Of a stretch of DNA of 64,000 bases, positions 1 through 8,003 are shown piece by piece (positions within the stretch are counted from its first letter, which is position 1; each line of letters begins with the position of its first letter). Location: positions 5,006 through 69,005 of the forward strand of contig JBAYUQ010000017.1 in NCBI GenBank assembly GCA_041675005.1. Direction: 5' to 3'. The notes under the pieces were generated by a model. That model saw only the letters and a list, made by a program, of their open reading frames with translations. It made no database searches and had not been told where the DNA came from. The position numbers and the translations under genes were made by a program. This DNA comes from PGYR01 sp041675005. GTDB lineage: Bacteria; Bacteroidota; Ignavibacteria; Kapaibacteriales; UBA2268.

Positions 1-614
1 AGACCGACTATCTTTTTACCATCATTAGCTATTCGCCAATAGTGGTCAACTACGTCTATTAGATATTCTTCTTTCTCGAATTTCCACCCACAAATCTCAA
101 ATATCTCTTCTGGATATGATTTAGTATTGGCTTTGCTCACATCATCGAATAGACCCGTTAGGAATTTCGGCAATGCTCTAGCGTCTATTGGTGATGGCTT
201 TCCATCTTTTAGAGAATAGCCAATTTTTTCTTTTGCAGTTATTGACTTTGTCAAAGCACAAGCTTCGTAGTCTTTATCAAGATTGATTACTACGTCGAAT
301 TCAGTATTCTGTAATTGTAATATTGACTTATGATCTAATTTGAGTATTCTATCAACGGATTTGGGAAGTATATCTGGGAATTCCGTTACCCACCATATTT
401 CCTTATCGCTATGCTCTACCCACAATTTGTGAAGCAAGGGAGTAGTGCGAATAACATCGCCAATAGCACCCAACTTTACTATAAGCACTTTGCCCGTTTT
501 CTTATCGTAGTACTTGCAGTTATTACAATGCACACCGTGTTGTTTGTGGGGCTTACAAGGTATATGTCCCAAAAAGTGCTTGCAATCGCTATGATAAATT
601 AGCTTATCTGTCAT
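1..614 (-). CDS. Glycosyltransferase family 9 (heptosyltransferase-like), C-terminus beyond window
   Basis: Translating the minus strand from ATG at 614 gives an uninterrupted frame to the window edge. Residues about 38-60 read KVLIVKLGAIGDVIRTTPLL, the GT9/ADP-heptose:LPS heptosyltransferase N-terminal signature (GDVI..TP.L). The family transfers heptose or related sugars from nucleotide donors to lipid A core or other envelope glycans on the cytoplasmic face of the inner membrane. Before this lies a Cys/His-rich stretch (DCKHFLGHIPC, then CNNC), an N-terminal extension I recall in some GT9 proteins. The start directly abuts the stop of the barrel gene (TAA then ATG), so it is probably co-transcribed with it and the GT2 gene. 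About 204 residues are visible; acceptor-site residues lie outside. Confidence 0.82.
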   Translation of the reverse strand, partial: MTDKLIYHSDCKHFLGHIPCKPHKQHGVHCNNCKYYDKKTGKVLIVKLGAIGDVIRTTPLLHKLWVEHSDKEIWWVTEFPDILPKSVDRILKLDHKSILQLQNTEFDVVINLDKDYEACALTKSITAKEKIGYSLKDGKPSPIDARALPKFLTGLFDDVSKANTKSYPEEIFEICGWKFEKEEYLIDVVDHYWRIANDGKKIVG

Positions 615-1409
615 TTAGTCTAGTCGGTACTGTATCATCAAAGAAAAGTAGAAATTGTAAGTTAGCTCTTCTTCTAGCTCCCATGGGACAGGGACAATAA
701 AGTCACTTTGTGAAAATGGAGTTAATAGCTGACCACGTAAATCATCTCTACTCAATATGTTGAGTACGTCTATACCCCAGCTTACATTTATCATATAGTT
801 TTCTGAAATTTCACCTTCTATACCAAGCTTCAATAATCCACCGATTCTTCCAGTATTTTCTTTACCAATATCTCTAGGTTTACGGGGTATTACTTCCCCT
901 GTACTTCTTAGTGATTCTGTAAATGTAAATTCTGAACCATGAATATAATTGTATCTGAGCTGTAGCCCTGCATAGAATGAGGACATAGCAGAGGGGAACC
1001 TAAATATTGTATAATTGATGCCGACAAGAGGAGTCAATATATTTACTGTATGAGTCAGTCTATTTTCTGTAATGTCACTAGGGAATTTCTCTCTAGCACT
1101 ATAGAACGTATAATTAACCCCACCGACTAATCGCCAATCTCCAACATCATCTAATTTGTATTGTCCTACAACTTCAACTCCGGGCATAGCCCCATTGAAA
1201 CTACCACCAGGTATTGATTCACCTATGATTCTCATCGTATTAATAGCTGGGTTGTCACCCAGTACTTTCGAAGTTGTAAACGCTACACCTATACTATAAT
1301 CATAGTCATATACATCTGCCTTCATTTGTGACGGCATCAGTAATACAACGACTAAAAGTATAGCTGCTGCTACGCTATTATATATTTTCTCTGATTTGAT
1401 ATTCTTCAT
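615..1409 (-). CDS. Exported outer-membrane beta-barrel protein, function unknown
   Basis: A 264-residue protein with a hydrophobic N-terminal segment (about residues 12-30, ending near SQMKA) that looks like a signal peptide. It continues with alternating aromatic/polar strands such as GVNYTFYSA and LQLRYNYIHG, and ends in MIQYRLD, a C-terminal strand typical of small outer-membrane barrels. The first 32 bases overlap the 3' end of the upstream GT2 gene, and the stop touches the GT9 start, so the three form a tight minus-strand operon. No enzymatic motif is seen. The position between two glycosyltransferases suggests an envelope-biogenesis context, which is inference. Confidence 0.6.
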   Translation of the reverse strand: MKNIKSEKIYNSVAAAILLVVVLLMPSQMKADVYDYDYSIGVAFTTSKVLGDNPAINTMRIIGESIPGGSFNGAMPGVEVVGQYKLDDVGDWRLVGGVNYTFYSAREKFPSDITENRLTHTVNILTPLVGINYTIFRFPSAMSSFYAGLQLRYNYIHGSEFTFTESLRSTGEVIPRKPRDIGKENTGRIGGLLKLGIEGEISENYMINVSWGIDVLNILSRDDLRGQLLTPFSQSDFIVPVPWELEEELTYNFYFSLMIQYRLD

Positions 1410-2559
1410 CTCTTTTAAAGTTTTTTACTATCATTTCGCCCAATAATCCGAGCGATACTAATTGAACACCTACTATTATCAACGCTATACCTAACAATGC
1501 TATTGGCCGATTGCTTAGGAATGTATCACCCATTATCCACTCTATAGTCAACCATGCATCTATACCGAAGCCAACAAGTCCCATCAACACACCAACCGTT
1601 CCGAAGAAGTGCAAGGGTCTTTTCAAATATCTAGTAGTGAATAATAACGTTATTAAATCTAAAAATCCTTTCAGATATCTAGATGCACCAAACTTCGTTT
1701 TACCGTGCTTTCTAGGGTGATGTTTTACTGGAATTTCAGTAATTCTAAATCCATTCCAATGAGCTAACACTGGCAAATAGCGGTGCATTTCACCATATAT
1801 ATCCAATGACTTCGCCGCTTCCGATCTATATGCTTTTAGTCCACAGTTAAAATCATGCAATTTCAAACCACTCGCCTTTGCAGTAACATAGTTAAAGAAC
1901 TTAGAAGGCAACGTCTTATTAATTGGATCATTTCTCTTTTTCTTCCAACCGGAAACCACATCATAACCATCTCTTATTTTAGACATTAAGCTAGGGATTT
2001 CCATTGGGTCATCTTGCAAATCAGCATCCATAGTGATAATAACGGCACCTTTAGCTTCCTTGAAGCCGACAGAAAGTGCTGCAGATTTACCATAGTTTCT
2101 TCTGAACCGAATAGCTTTGAACTTTGGATTCTTCTTATTTATCTCTCTCATTACTGAGAAAGTACTATCAGTGGAGCCGTCATCTATAAAAAGAACTTCG
2201 TAGTTGTTCTTAGTTTCTCTAGAAAGTACTCTTTCTAGCGAGTTACTAAGTTCTATTAGTGAACCTTCCTCGTTGAACGTAGGTATAACAACTGATATAA
2301 GAGGTTTATTAGAGTATTTTTGTTTAACCTTTTGTCTAACTGGTCGATCATCTTTACTCTTTTCTACCTTATCAGTAGTATCGTTTTCATTCCTTCTAAT
2401 TGGCTTTCTCTTTGGTCTATTGTCAGGTTTTTTATCTGTTTTAATATCATTTTTATTGTCTTCTTCAGATTTTACCACGGGCTTTCTATCAGGTCTAGGA
2501 TGTTTTCTCCTAGGTCTGTTGTCTCTTTTACCTTCCTCTTTTGCTTCACCTTTTTCCAC
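1378..2559 (-). CDS. GT2 glycosyltransferase, DPM1/GtrB-like, with charged N-terminal extension
   Basis: Residues about 87-310 form a family 2 glycosyltransferase domain: SVVIPTFNEE, FIDDGSTD, then DADLQDDP near 178-185 (the DxD metal/nucleotide site). Two C-terminal membrane helices follow (about 317-337 and 353-374). This is the architecture of polyprenyl-phosphate sugar synthases (dolichyl-P-mannose synthase/GtrB/ArnC type), which load a sugar on undecaprenyl phosphate for envelope glycans. Residues 1-80 are a low-complexity Lys/Arg/Pro/Asp extension unusual for the family. The only canonical start is GTG at 2559, yet the frame stays open with the same Pro/Arg-rich composition up to a TAG at 2704-2706, so the true N-terminus is uncertain. 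The stop overlaps the barrel gene. Confidence 0.85.
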   Translation of the reverse strand: MEKGEAKEEGKRDNRPRRKHPRPDRKPVVKSEEDNKNDIKTDKKPDNRPKRKPIRRNENDTTDKVEKSKDDRPVRQKVKQKYSNKPLISVVIPTFNEEGSLIELSNSLERVLSRETKNNYEVLFIDDGSTDSTFSVMREINKKNPKFKAIRFRRNYGKSAALSVGFKEAKGAVIITMDADLQDDPMEIPSLMSKIRDGYDVVSGWKKKRNDPINKTLPSKFFNYVTAKASGLKLHDFNCGLKAYRSEAAKSLDIYGEMHRYLPVLAHWNGFRITEIPVKHHPRKHGKTKFGASRYLKGFLDLITLLFTTRYLKRPLHFFGTVGVLMGLVGFGIDAWLTIEWIMGDTFLSNRPIALLGIALIIVGVQLVSLGLLGEMIVKNFKRDEEYQIRENI

Positions 2560-2763
2560 CGTAGGCCTCTCAACTCTTGGTTGATTTCTCCTAGGACCTG
2601 TGTCTCTGATGCTTAGTTCGTCTATTGGTTCAGGACGAGCTGGTTTCGCTTCAGATGGATTATTTTCTGGGTTTATATTCTTATTCGTTTCTATTTCTTT
2701 TTCCTAATTGTATATTCTTGTTATTCTAATAACAGTTATTTTCACAATTAATTACATTTAATT

Positions 2764-3525
2764 TCACAATTTAATAATCTTTAGCATTCTAATCACTAAA
2801 TCACTTTCATAAATATATGCAAAATATACACCACATTGCAAATTTTGTATATTTATCTGGTTACCTATATACCCATTTTCACTTATTAAGTTTCCAGTTA
2901 AGTCATATAATTGGTACTTTTGGTATATCTTATTATTCAGATTTATTATTCCTTCGGAATAGTAAATAGAATTATCTTCCACTTGTCGTACTACACTAGT
3001 TGGGCTTTGTTTATATGTAACCACGACGAAAAAGTTTTCTATGAATCTATTTTTTACATAGAATCGTTGACCATCCACTATATTTGAGTCAATAAGATCA
3101 CCCATAGTTATGCCATCTATTATTCTAACTTCTTCTACCTCTGTTGACTTTGCTCCTTTAGGTATAAAGAAGTAGAAGTCCTTACCTTCATCTCTTTTAC
3201 CAAGAATATCAAGTTGATATTGTACGCTTGATAAATTCTCAGACGGAGTCTCTCTATAATCACTGTCTGAGTATATCAACTCATCTGGTAAGTCCTTATA
3301 TTGTCTTAATATTCTAAATCCGGGGATTATTCCTCCTGGAGGGGGGAACGATGGAATATCTTTCTCATATTTCTCATCAAAATACACAGTCGTTGAATCT
3401 GAATATCCGGCTTTTAACAGAAAAGCATTACCATCATAATTTACATTTAAAGTAAATTGAGTAAAATCTACTGCAAAAGTGCTAGCTGAAAAGCACACAA
3501 ATAATATTAGTACTAATTTTTTCAT
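2764..3525 (-). CDS. Exported protein with T9SS type A sorting domain
   Basis: I start this at ATG 3525 because GAGGTG lies about five bases upstream; a longer GTG start at 3531 would swallow that ribosome binding site. The 253-residue product begins MKKLVLILFVCF and has a signal peptide ending near STFA. The last ~75 residues look like a T9SS C-terminal sorting domain: YQLYDLTGNLI, then GVYFAYIYE and a final hydrophobic/basic strand RMLKIIKL. The middle (about residues 20-170) has no domain I recognise. It lies just after the terminator at 3541-3581, so it probably has its own promoter or depends on read-through. Predicted fate: exported across the outer membrane by T9SS. Confidence 0.7.
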   Translation of the reverse strand: MKKLVLILFVCFSASTFAVDFTQFTLNVNYDGNAFLLKAGYSDSTTVYFDEKYEKDIPSFPPPGGIIPGFRILRQYKDLPDELIYSDSDYRETPSENLSSVQYQLDILGKRDEGKDFYFFIPKGAKSTEVEEVRIIDGITMGDLIDSNIVDGQRFYVKNRFIENFFVVVTYKQSPTSVVRQVEDNSIYYSEGIINLNNKIYQKYQLYDLTGNLISENGYIGNQINIQNLQCGVYFAYIYESDLVIRMLKIIKL

Positions 3526-3540
3526 AATCACCTCTATTAA

Positions 3541-3581
3541 TAAAAAAATAGGGATAGTACATATCTGTATCTATCCCTATT
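3541..3581 (-). terminator. Rho-independent terminator of the T9SS cargo gene cluster
   Basis: On the minus strand an 11-bp perfect stem (AATAGGGATAG / CTATCCCTATT, arms 3571-3581 and 3547-3557) with a 13-nt loop is followed by seven T (3548-3542). It lies 26 bases after the stop at 3607 and should end transcripts from the 1,068-residue gene. Confidence 0.85.
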
Positions 3582-3606
3582 ATATTTTAATTCTATTTAA
3601 CTTAGG

Positions 3607-6600
3607 TTATTTAACTATTTGTAGTCTCATAACTTTGTTGAATGAATTACCTGCTATTTTCACGAAATAGTTACCAGAAGCTATACCATTCACTTGGAAA
3701 GGTACTTGGTTTGCACCAGCATTCAAATTACTATTGAAAATAGTAGCAACATTATTACCAACAGCGTCAATCAATGTGATGTTAACATTACCAGATTCTG
3801 GTAAATTAAAGTCAACTACAGCATTGTTAAGTACTGGGTTAGGGTAAACATAATTAACTGTAACTACTTCAGTTGTTTCTACTTTATTCATTTTGATTGA
3901 ATTAGAAGAACTATTGATTTCTACTGAAGAGTAGTTATCAGAACTGATAGTACCGAAATATTCACCAGTAGCAGCATCTGAAAGTTCAAATGTACCATTC
4001 AATCCTTTAGCAGAGATTGATACTGGGTATTCTACGTTAGTTAATTGGATTACCGCTTCGTTATTATTTGTCAATTCAGTGTTACCTTCAAATCTAACAT
4101 CAAATGATGGTGGAAGTGGTGGTAATTCGATAGAGTTTACATTAGAACTGTTTGAAACGAATAGAGACTTAGCACTTTGATTGTTGTCAGAAACAACGAT
4201 TTCAGTTGACATAGCTTTTAGTTCATTTCTGTATGTTAATGAAGAAGAAACTTCGTCAGATAGTTTTGGATTTGCAGTATTGAAATAGTAGTAACCATTT
4301 TCATTAACTTTGATCCAATAACCTAAACCTGGACGTAATTCATTTACTTCTTTATATCCTTCTTTAGTCATATATTTCCAAACACCATGCTCAAGCATAT
4401 AGTTTTTGTCTGGTCTAACGCCATTACCTAAAGCTCTGAAGTCTAATGCTTCAACATTGATAGGAATAGAAGGAGCACCAACAGCATTCCATCCACCTCT
4501 AGTGTCTTCTGCAGTAAATACTCTAACTGGGTTTACTTCAGGACTTACTTCAAAGATATTAGTACCTCTGAATGTTCTGTCAATTTCTAATTCTTTATTA
4601 TACTTTAAGAAATATCCAACACCTGGTCTAACTAAACCATTAGATTCTTGTTGATATGAACTCAAGAAGAAATAGTAAGGATCATTTAGTGCACCTAACC
4701 AAGGGTTAGCGTTACCTAAAGGTTGTACTGGTAATGATAGTAAGTTCCATCCAACATTGATAATTGGATTACCTTCGTCATCGACGTATTCAACAATCTT
4801 AGCAGGAGTATATTCTATTATGAATTCTCTGATTCTAGGATCATCTATTTTCATAGAATAAGTAAATGGTTCAGGTTGAGTTGTTCCTTCTAACCACATA
4901 TCAACAGGTTCGAAAGATTTACCATTGTCAGTATCTCTTATGAATAGAGAAGAACCTTCGATAAAGTCTTTTCTGTTCCAAGTGATAATGATAGGGTATC
5001 TTTGATCTTTGTTGTCTTTACCTGGGTTGAATTTAACTTTGAATAGTAATGAACGAGTAGTATCATCAGAACTTCTAATATCTCTAGAGTTTGCTTTTAC
5101 TTGTTCGTCATTAGTAGCGAAATCATTCATACCGAAAGTTGCAAGACCTGGAATCTCTTTACCATTAGCGTCAATAGGGAAGAATCTAGCGTCTAATTCA
5201 TTTTGTAACAAAGGAATATCATATTCAGTTTCACCGAACAATGAATCTACACCAATAGTAGCTCTATCGCCAGTACCAAATATTAGAGTATCAGTTTCAC
5301 CGTCTCTATTAGTAACTGTTATAGGGATACCTGTTAGTTTTCTACCTTGAGGATCATGACCTTCTAATGGTGGTCTAAAGTAAATAAATGTTACTTTGAT
5401 TCTGATAGGAGAAATGTCAGCAAATTCTGATTTGAAAGTTATATAACCAGTATATATACCAGTTTTTTCAATTTCAGGATTATCAGTAGCATCGTCACCA
5501 GCTTGAATTTTTGCAGGATCACAAGAAATTTGTAATGATACTCCACCCGCATCAAGAGGGATATCGTTCATTTCATCTCTTTCAGAAGCTTCATTTAAAA
5601 TACCATTATCTATGTAAGGTATAAAACCTTCTGTAGTAAGTTGAGATATTGGGTTCTGTTGAGTTGATCCAGCTAATGTTCTAAACTCTAACCAAGGTTG
5701 ATCAGAAACAATTTCGATATTTTTAAGTATAGTACCAGCTTCCACATTCAATACTTCTACAGTTCTTGTAGCAGTACTAGGGAAAGGATTAGGATTTCTA
5801 TTTGGATTCAAATCTACTGTCATTGGGTCAACTAATTCATACAAATCATTACGTCCTTCAACTAATTTGATAGGAGGTTGTTGTCCAATTTGTCGGTTAA
5901 TTTGGAAACCTAATTTAGGTTGATTAGTCATATATTGGAACCAAATACCACCTGGTAATATTAGGTTTGGTGGTTCGAAAGCACTTCTATTATCCATACC
6001 CGCAAGACCAGTAAACCATGCACCTGGGTTAGATGCGTAAGTAGGTCTTTGTGGATTAGGGAAATCTTGAGATACTTGTGGATCATAGTCTCTATATTCC
6101 ATAAATGGAGCTTCTTGCAATACATTCATATCATTATAAACAATAGTATCACGTCCAATATGGAAGTAAGTATAGTTTAAGTTAGAAGCTGGCTCACTTT
6201 GTTTCAATACAGCTTTAAATCTAACATACAACAAGACATCAAAATCTTGGAAAGTTAAACTAGTATTAGGCAATGGTTGATTACCACTAGCAGTAATAAC
6301 TACAGCGTGACCTCTATTAGAAGTAGTAGGAGACGTATTGATATGAGTGTAGAATGATTTATCTACATTATCACTCCAATCTATTTGGAATCCCTTAGCC
6401 AACGGGTCTTTCAACTTAGCTGAGTTAGGAGCATATTTTGGATGAGTTGTTTCAACACCCACAGGAGTTACCGAAGCAGAATCATAAAAAAGCTTAAATT
6501 GAAAGCTTTTTATAGGAGTTACTGGTAATTGCACAGAGTATCTAGTAGGATTCTCTTTCCATCTGTTATCAATAAACACAGGTACTACGAACTCACGTTC

Positions 6601-6813
6601 GTATTCTGTATTTCTTGGCATTATGATTCTACCATTTGGGAACCATAAATCGTTATACGAATTCTCCTGACCTGTCAACGAGAGTACAGGTATATTAGGA
6701 TAAGTAGGATTTAGTGCGTAAGTATTACCAAATCCGACAATAAATAGCAGAGCTAATATCGCAAGATTAGTTATTTTGTTTACGCCCTTTACTTTTGTAT
6801 TATTTCTATACAT
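3607..6813 (-). CDS. Large T9SS cargo protein with cohesin-like N-terminal region
   Basis: A 1,068-residue exported protein starting at ATG 6813 behind an AAGGTGT ribosome binding site. A hydrophobic signal segment spans about residues 14-33. Residues about 64-225 resemble the cohesin/CBM beta-sandwich: IKSFQFKLFYDSASVTPVGV matches the 'gfqfsisYDPsvl' strand, and a later DVLLYVRFKAV strand fits its close. Residues about 690-860 hold two copies of a GWNLLSLPV...PGxGYxxKxN motif common in FCB surface proteins. The C-terminus is a type A T9SS sorting domain (VYPNPVLNNAVVDF, GNYFVKIAG, VMRLQIVK). It is the last gene before the terminator at 3541-3581 and follows the 386-residue cargo gene by 27 bases. 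Function unknown; surface role inferred. Confidence 0.75.
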   Translation of the reverse strand: MYRNNTKVKGVNKITNLAILALLFIVGFGNTYALNPTYPNIPVLSLTGQENSYNDLWFPNGRIIMPRNTEYEREFVVPVFIDNRWKENPTRYSVQLPVTPIKSFQFKLFYDSASVTPVGVETTHPKYAPNSAKLKDPLAKGFQIDWSDNVDKSFYTHINTSPTTSNRGHAVVITASGNQPLPNTSLTFQDFDVLLYVRFKAVLKQSEPASNLNYTYFHIGRDTIVYNDMNVLQEAPFMEYRDYDPQVSQDFPNPQRPTYASNPGAWFTGLAGMDNRSAFEPPNLILPGGIWFQYMTNQPKLGFQINRQIGQQPPIKLVEGRNDLYELVDPMTVDLNPNRNPNPFPSTATRTVEVLNVEAGTILKNIEIVSDQPWLEFRTLAGSTQQNPISQLTTEGFIPYIDNGILNEASERDEMNDIPLDAGGVSLQISCDPAKIQAGDDATDNPEIEKTGIYTGYITFKSEFADISPIRIKVTFIYFRPPLEGHDPQGRKLTGIPITVTNRDGETDTLIFGTGDRATIGVDSLFGETEYDIPLLQNELDARFFPIDANGKEIPGLATFGMNDFATNDEQVKANSRDIRSSDDTTRSLLFKVKFNPGKDNKDQRYPIIITWNRKDFIEGSSLFIRDTDNGKSFEPVDMWLEGTTQPEPFTYSMKIDDPRIREFIIEYTPAKIVEYVDDEGNPIINVGWNLLSLPVQPLGNANPWLGALNDPYYFFLSSYQQESNGLVRPGVGYFLKYNKELEIDRTFRGTNIFEVSPEVNPVRVFTAEDTRGGWNAVGAPSIPINVEALDFRALGNGVRPDKNYMLEHGVWKYMTKEGYKEVNELRPGLGYWIKVNENGYYYFNTANPKLSDEVSSSLTYRNELKAMSTEIVVSDNNQSAKSLFVSNSSNVNSIELPPLPPSFDVRFEGNTELTNNNEAVIQLTNVEYPVSISAKGLNGTFELSDAATGEYFGTISSDNYSSVEINSSSNSIKMNKVETTEVVTVNYVYPNPVLNNAVVDFNLPESGNVNITLIDAVGNNVATIFNSNLNAGANQVPFQVNGIASGNYFVKIAGNSFNKVMRLQIVK

Positions 6814-6840
6814 TAGGACACCTTAAATTATTTAAAAAAA

Positions 6841-8001
6841 TTAATTATTTATTATTTTCAATATTTTTGTTTTGTTACCATCGGTAACCTTAATGAAGTA
6901 TATACCTTGCTTCAAAAGCTTTGTATCATATACTTTATTAAAACTACATATCTGCTCATCTATAAATAACCCTGAATAGTTATACACTTCTATATTAAGT
7001 TGTTTATCTCTACTCATTATAACACCGTTACTATATATTAAGTCCGTAACGTTTTCAACTGTTGACTTTACAATAGTATCTTTTGTTTTATGATTATTTA
7101 TTTCTAAAGAACTTTGTGGAAAGTTAGTGGCACATATACATTCTGTACTATTCACTGTTTCCAATTTCATCTTAACTAATGATGAATCTTTCTTATCAGA
7201 ATTCACTTTAAATGTGAAATTCAAATTATCTTTATTCAGAACTTTTAAGTCAATTAAATAGCTGTTGTTTTCTTCTTTTCTGAAATTTTCAATTGAAATT
7301 GATTCATTACCAACAACATCTATTACACTCAAACTATCTTCTTCAATTGTAATTCTAGTCTGCCAATAGTCCAAAGATTCCATAATACCAAGATCAACAC
7401 CAACATTTATAGAGATTGTACTATCATACGTTATTTCTCTAAGAGATTTATCAACTATAAAACCCAATTTTCTTTCTGGTTTATCAGCGATTGTGCCTTT
7501 TATAGTTATATCTTTTATCGTATCTATAGTTCCTTTGAAACCATCGATAGGATAAAAGTATTTTACTTTGAAGTAAGCGTCTTGTTCGCACTCTCCGATA
7601 AATTTACCGCCAAATGCTACAAGTGGTAAATCACCACTAACAGGATTTGGAAATGCATCAAAGCTAACAAAGCCTTCCATTATTATTTCTCCACGTTCTT
7701 TATCAAACGTAGCATCCTTAAATTTAAAGAACTGTGACATAGTATTAGTGTACAGTTGTTGGTTCATTTGTACTACGTCTGGGTTGTATTCAATAACTAT
7801 TTCAAACCCAACCAATGAATCAGATTTTGATATAACTCCCAAATATGGAGCAATAATAATCTCTTTCTGATATTCCTTACCACACAAATCCATTGAACTT
7901 TTGTCCAATATCTCTAAGTTGTAAGTTTTTGATTTAGCTATGGAGTTGCCTAAAAAAAGCAACCCCAAAGCAAAAATCAAATATAATCTAGAACAATTCA
8001 T
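6841..8001 (-). CDS. T9SS cargo protein with cohesin-like domain
   Basis: A 386-residue protein with signal peptide (about residues 1-22, ending GNSIA). Residues about 44-150 look like a cohesin fold: VGFEIVIEYNPDVVQM corresponds to the conserved gfdfsisYDPsvL strand, then a GEIIMEG turn and LVAFGGKFIGE. A second beta-rich region of similar size follows (about 165-290, beginning LGFIVDKSLREI). The last ~70 residues form a T9SS sorting domain (IEVYNYSGLFI, GIYFIKVTDG, KILKIINN). It starts two bases after the stop of the dockerin-like 624-residue gene, so the two are certainly co-transcribed. The cohesin call is from fold-level pattern only and needs structure prediction. Confidence 0.7.
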   Translation of the reverse strand: MNCSRLYLIFALGLLFLGNSIAKSKTYNLEILDKSSMDLCGKEYQKEIIIAPYLGVISKSDSLVGFEIVIEYNPDVVQMNQQLYTNTMSQFFKFKDATFDKERGEIIMEGFVSFDAFPNPVSGDLPLVAFGGKFIGECEQDAYFKVKYFYPIDGFKGTIDTIKDITIKGTIADKPERKLGFIVDKSLREITYDSTISINVGVDLGIMESLDYWQTRITIEEDSLSVIDVVGNESISIENFRKEENNSYLIDLKVLNKDNLNFTFKVNSDKKDSSLVKMKLETVNSTECICATNFPQSSLEINNHKTKDTIVKSTVENVTDLIYSNGVIMSRDKQLNIEVYNYSGLFIDEQICSFNKVYDTKLLKQGIYFIKVTDGNKTKILKIINN

Positions 8002-8003
8002 TA

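Noticed and set aside
411..602. 63-codon plus-strand frame at the left edge
   Set aside because: The opposite strand encodes a clear GT9 glycosyltransferase across the same bases.
2204..2616. Plus-strand hydrophobic frames opposite the GT2 gene
   Set aside because: They are mirror images of the Lys/Arg-rich N-terminal extension and have no supporting start or family match.
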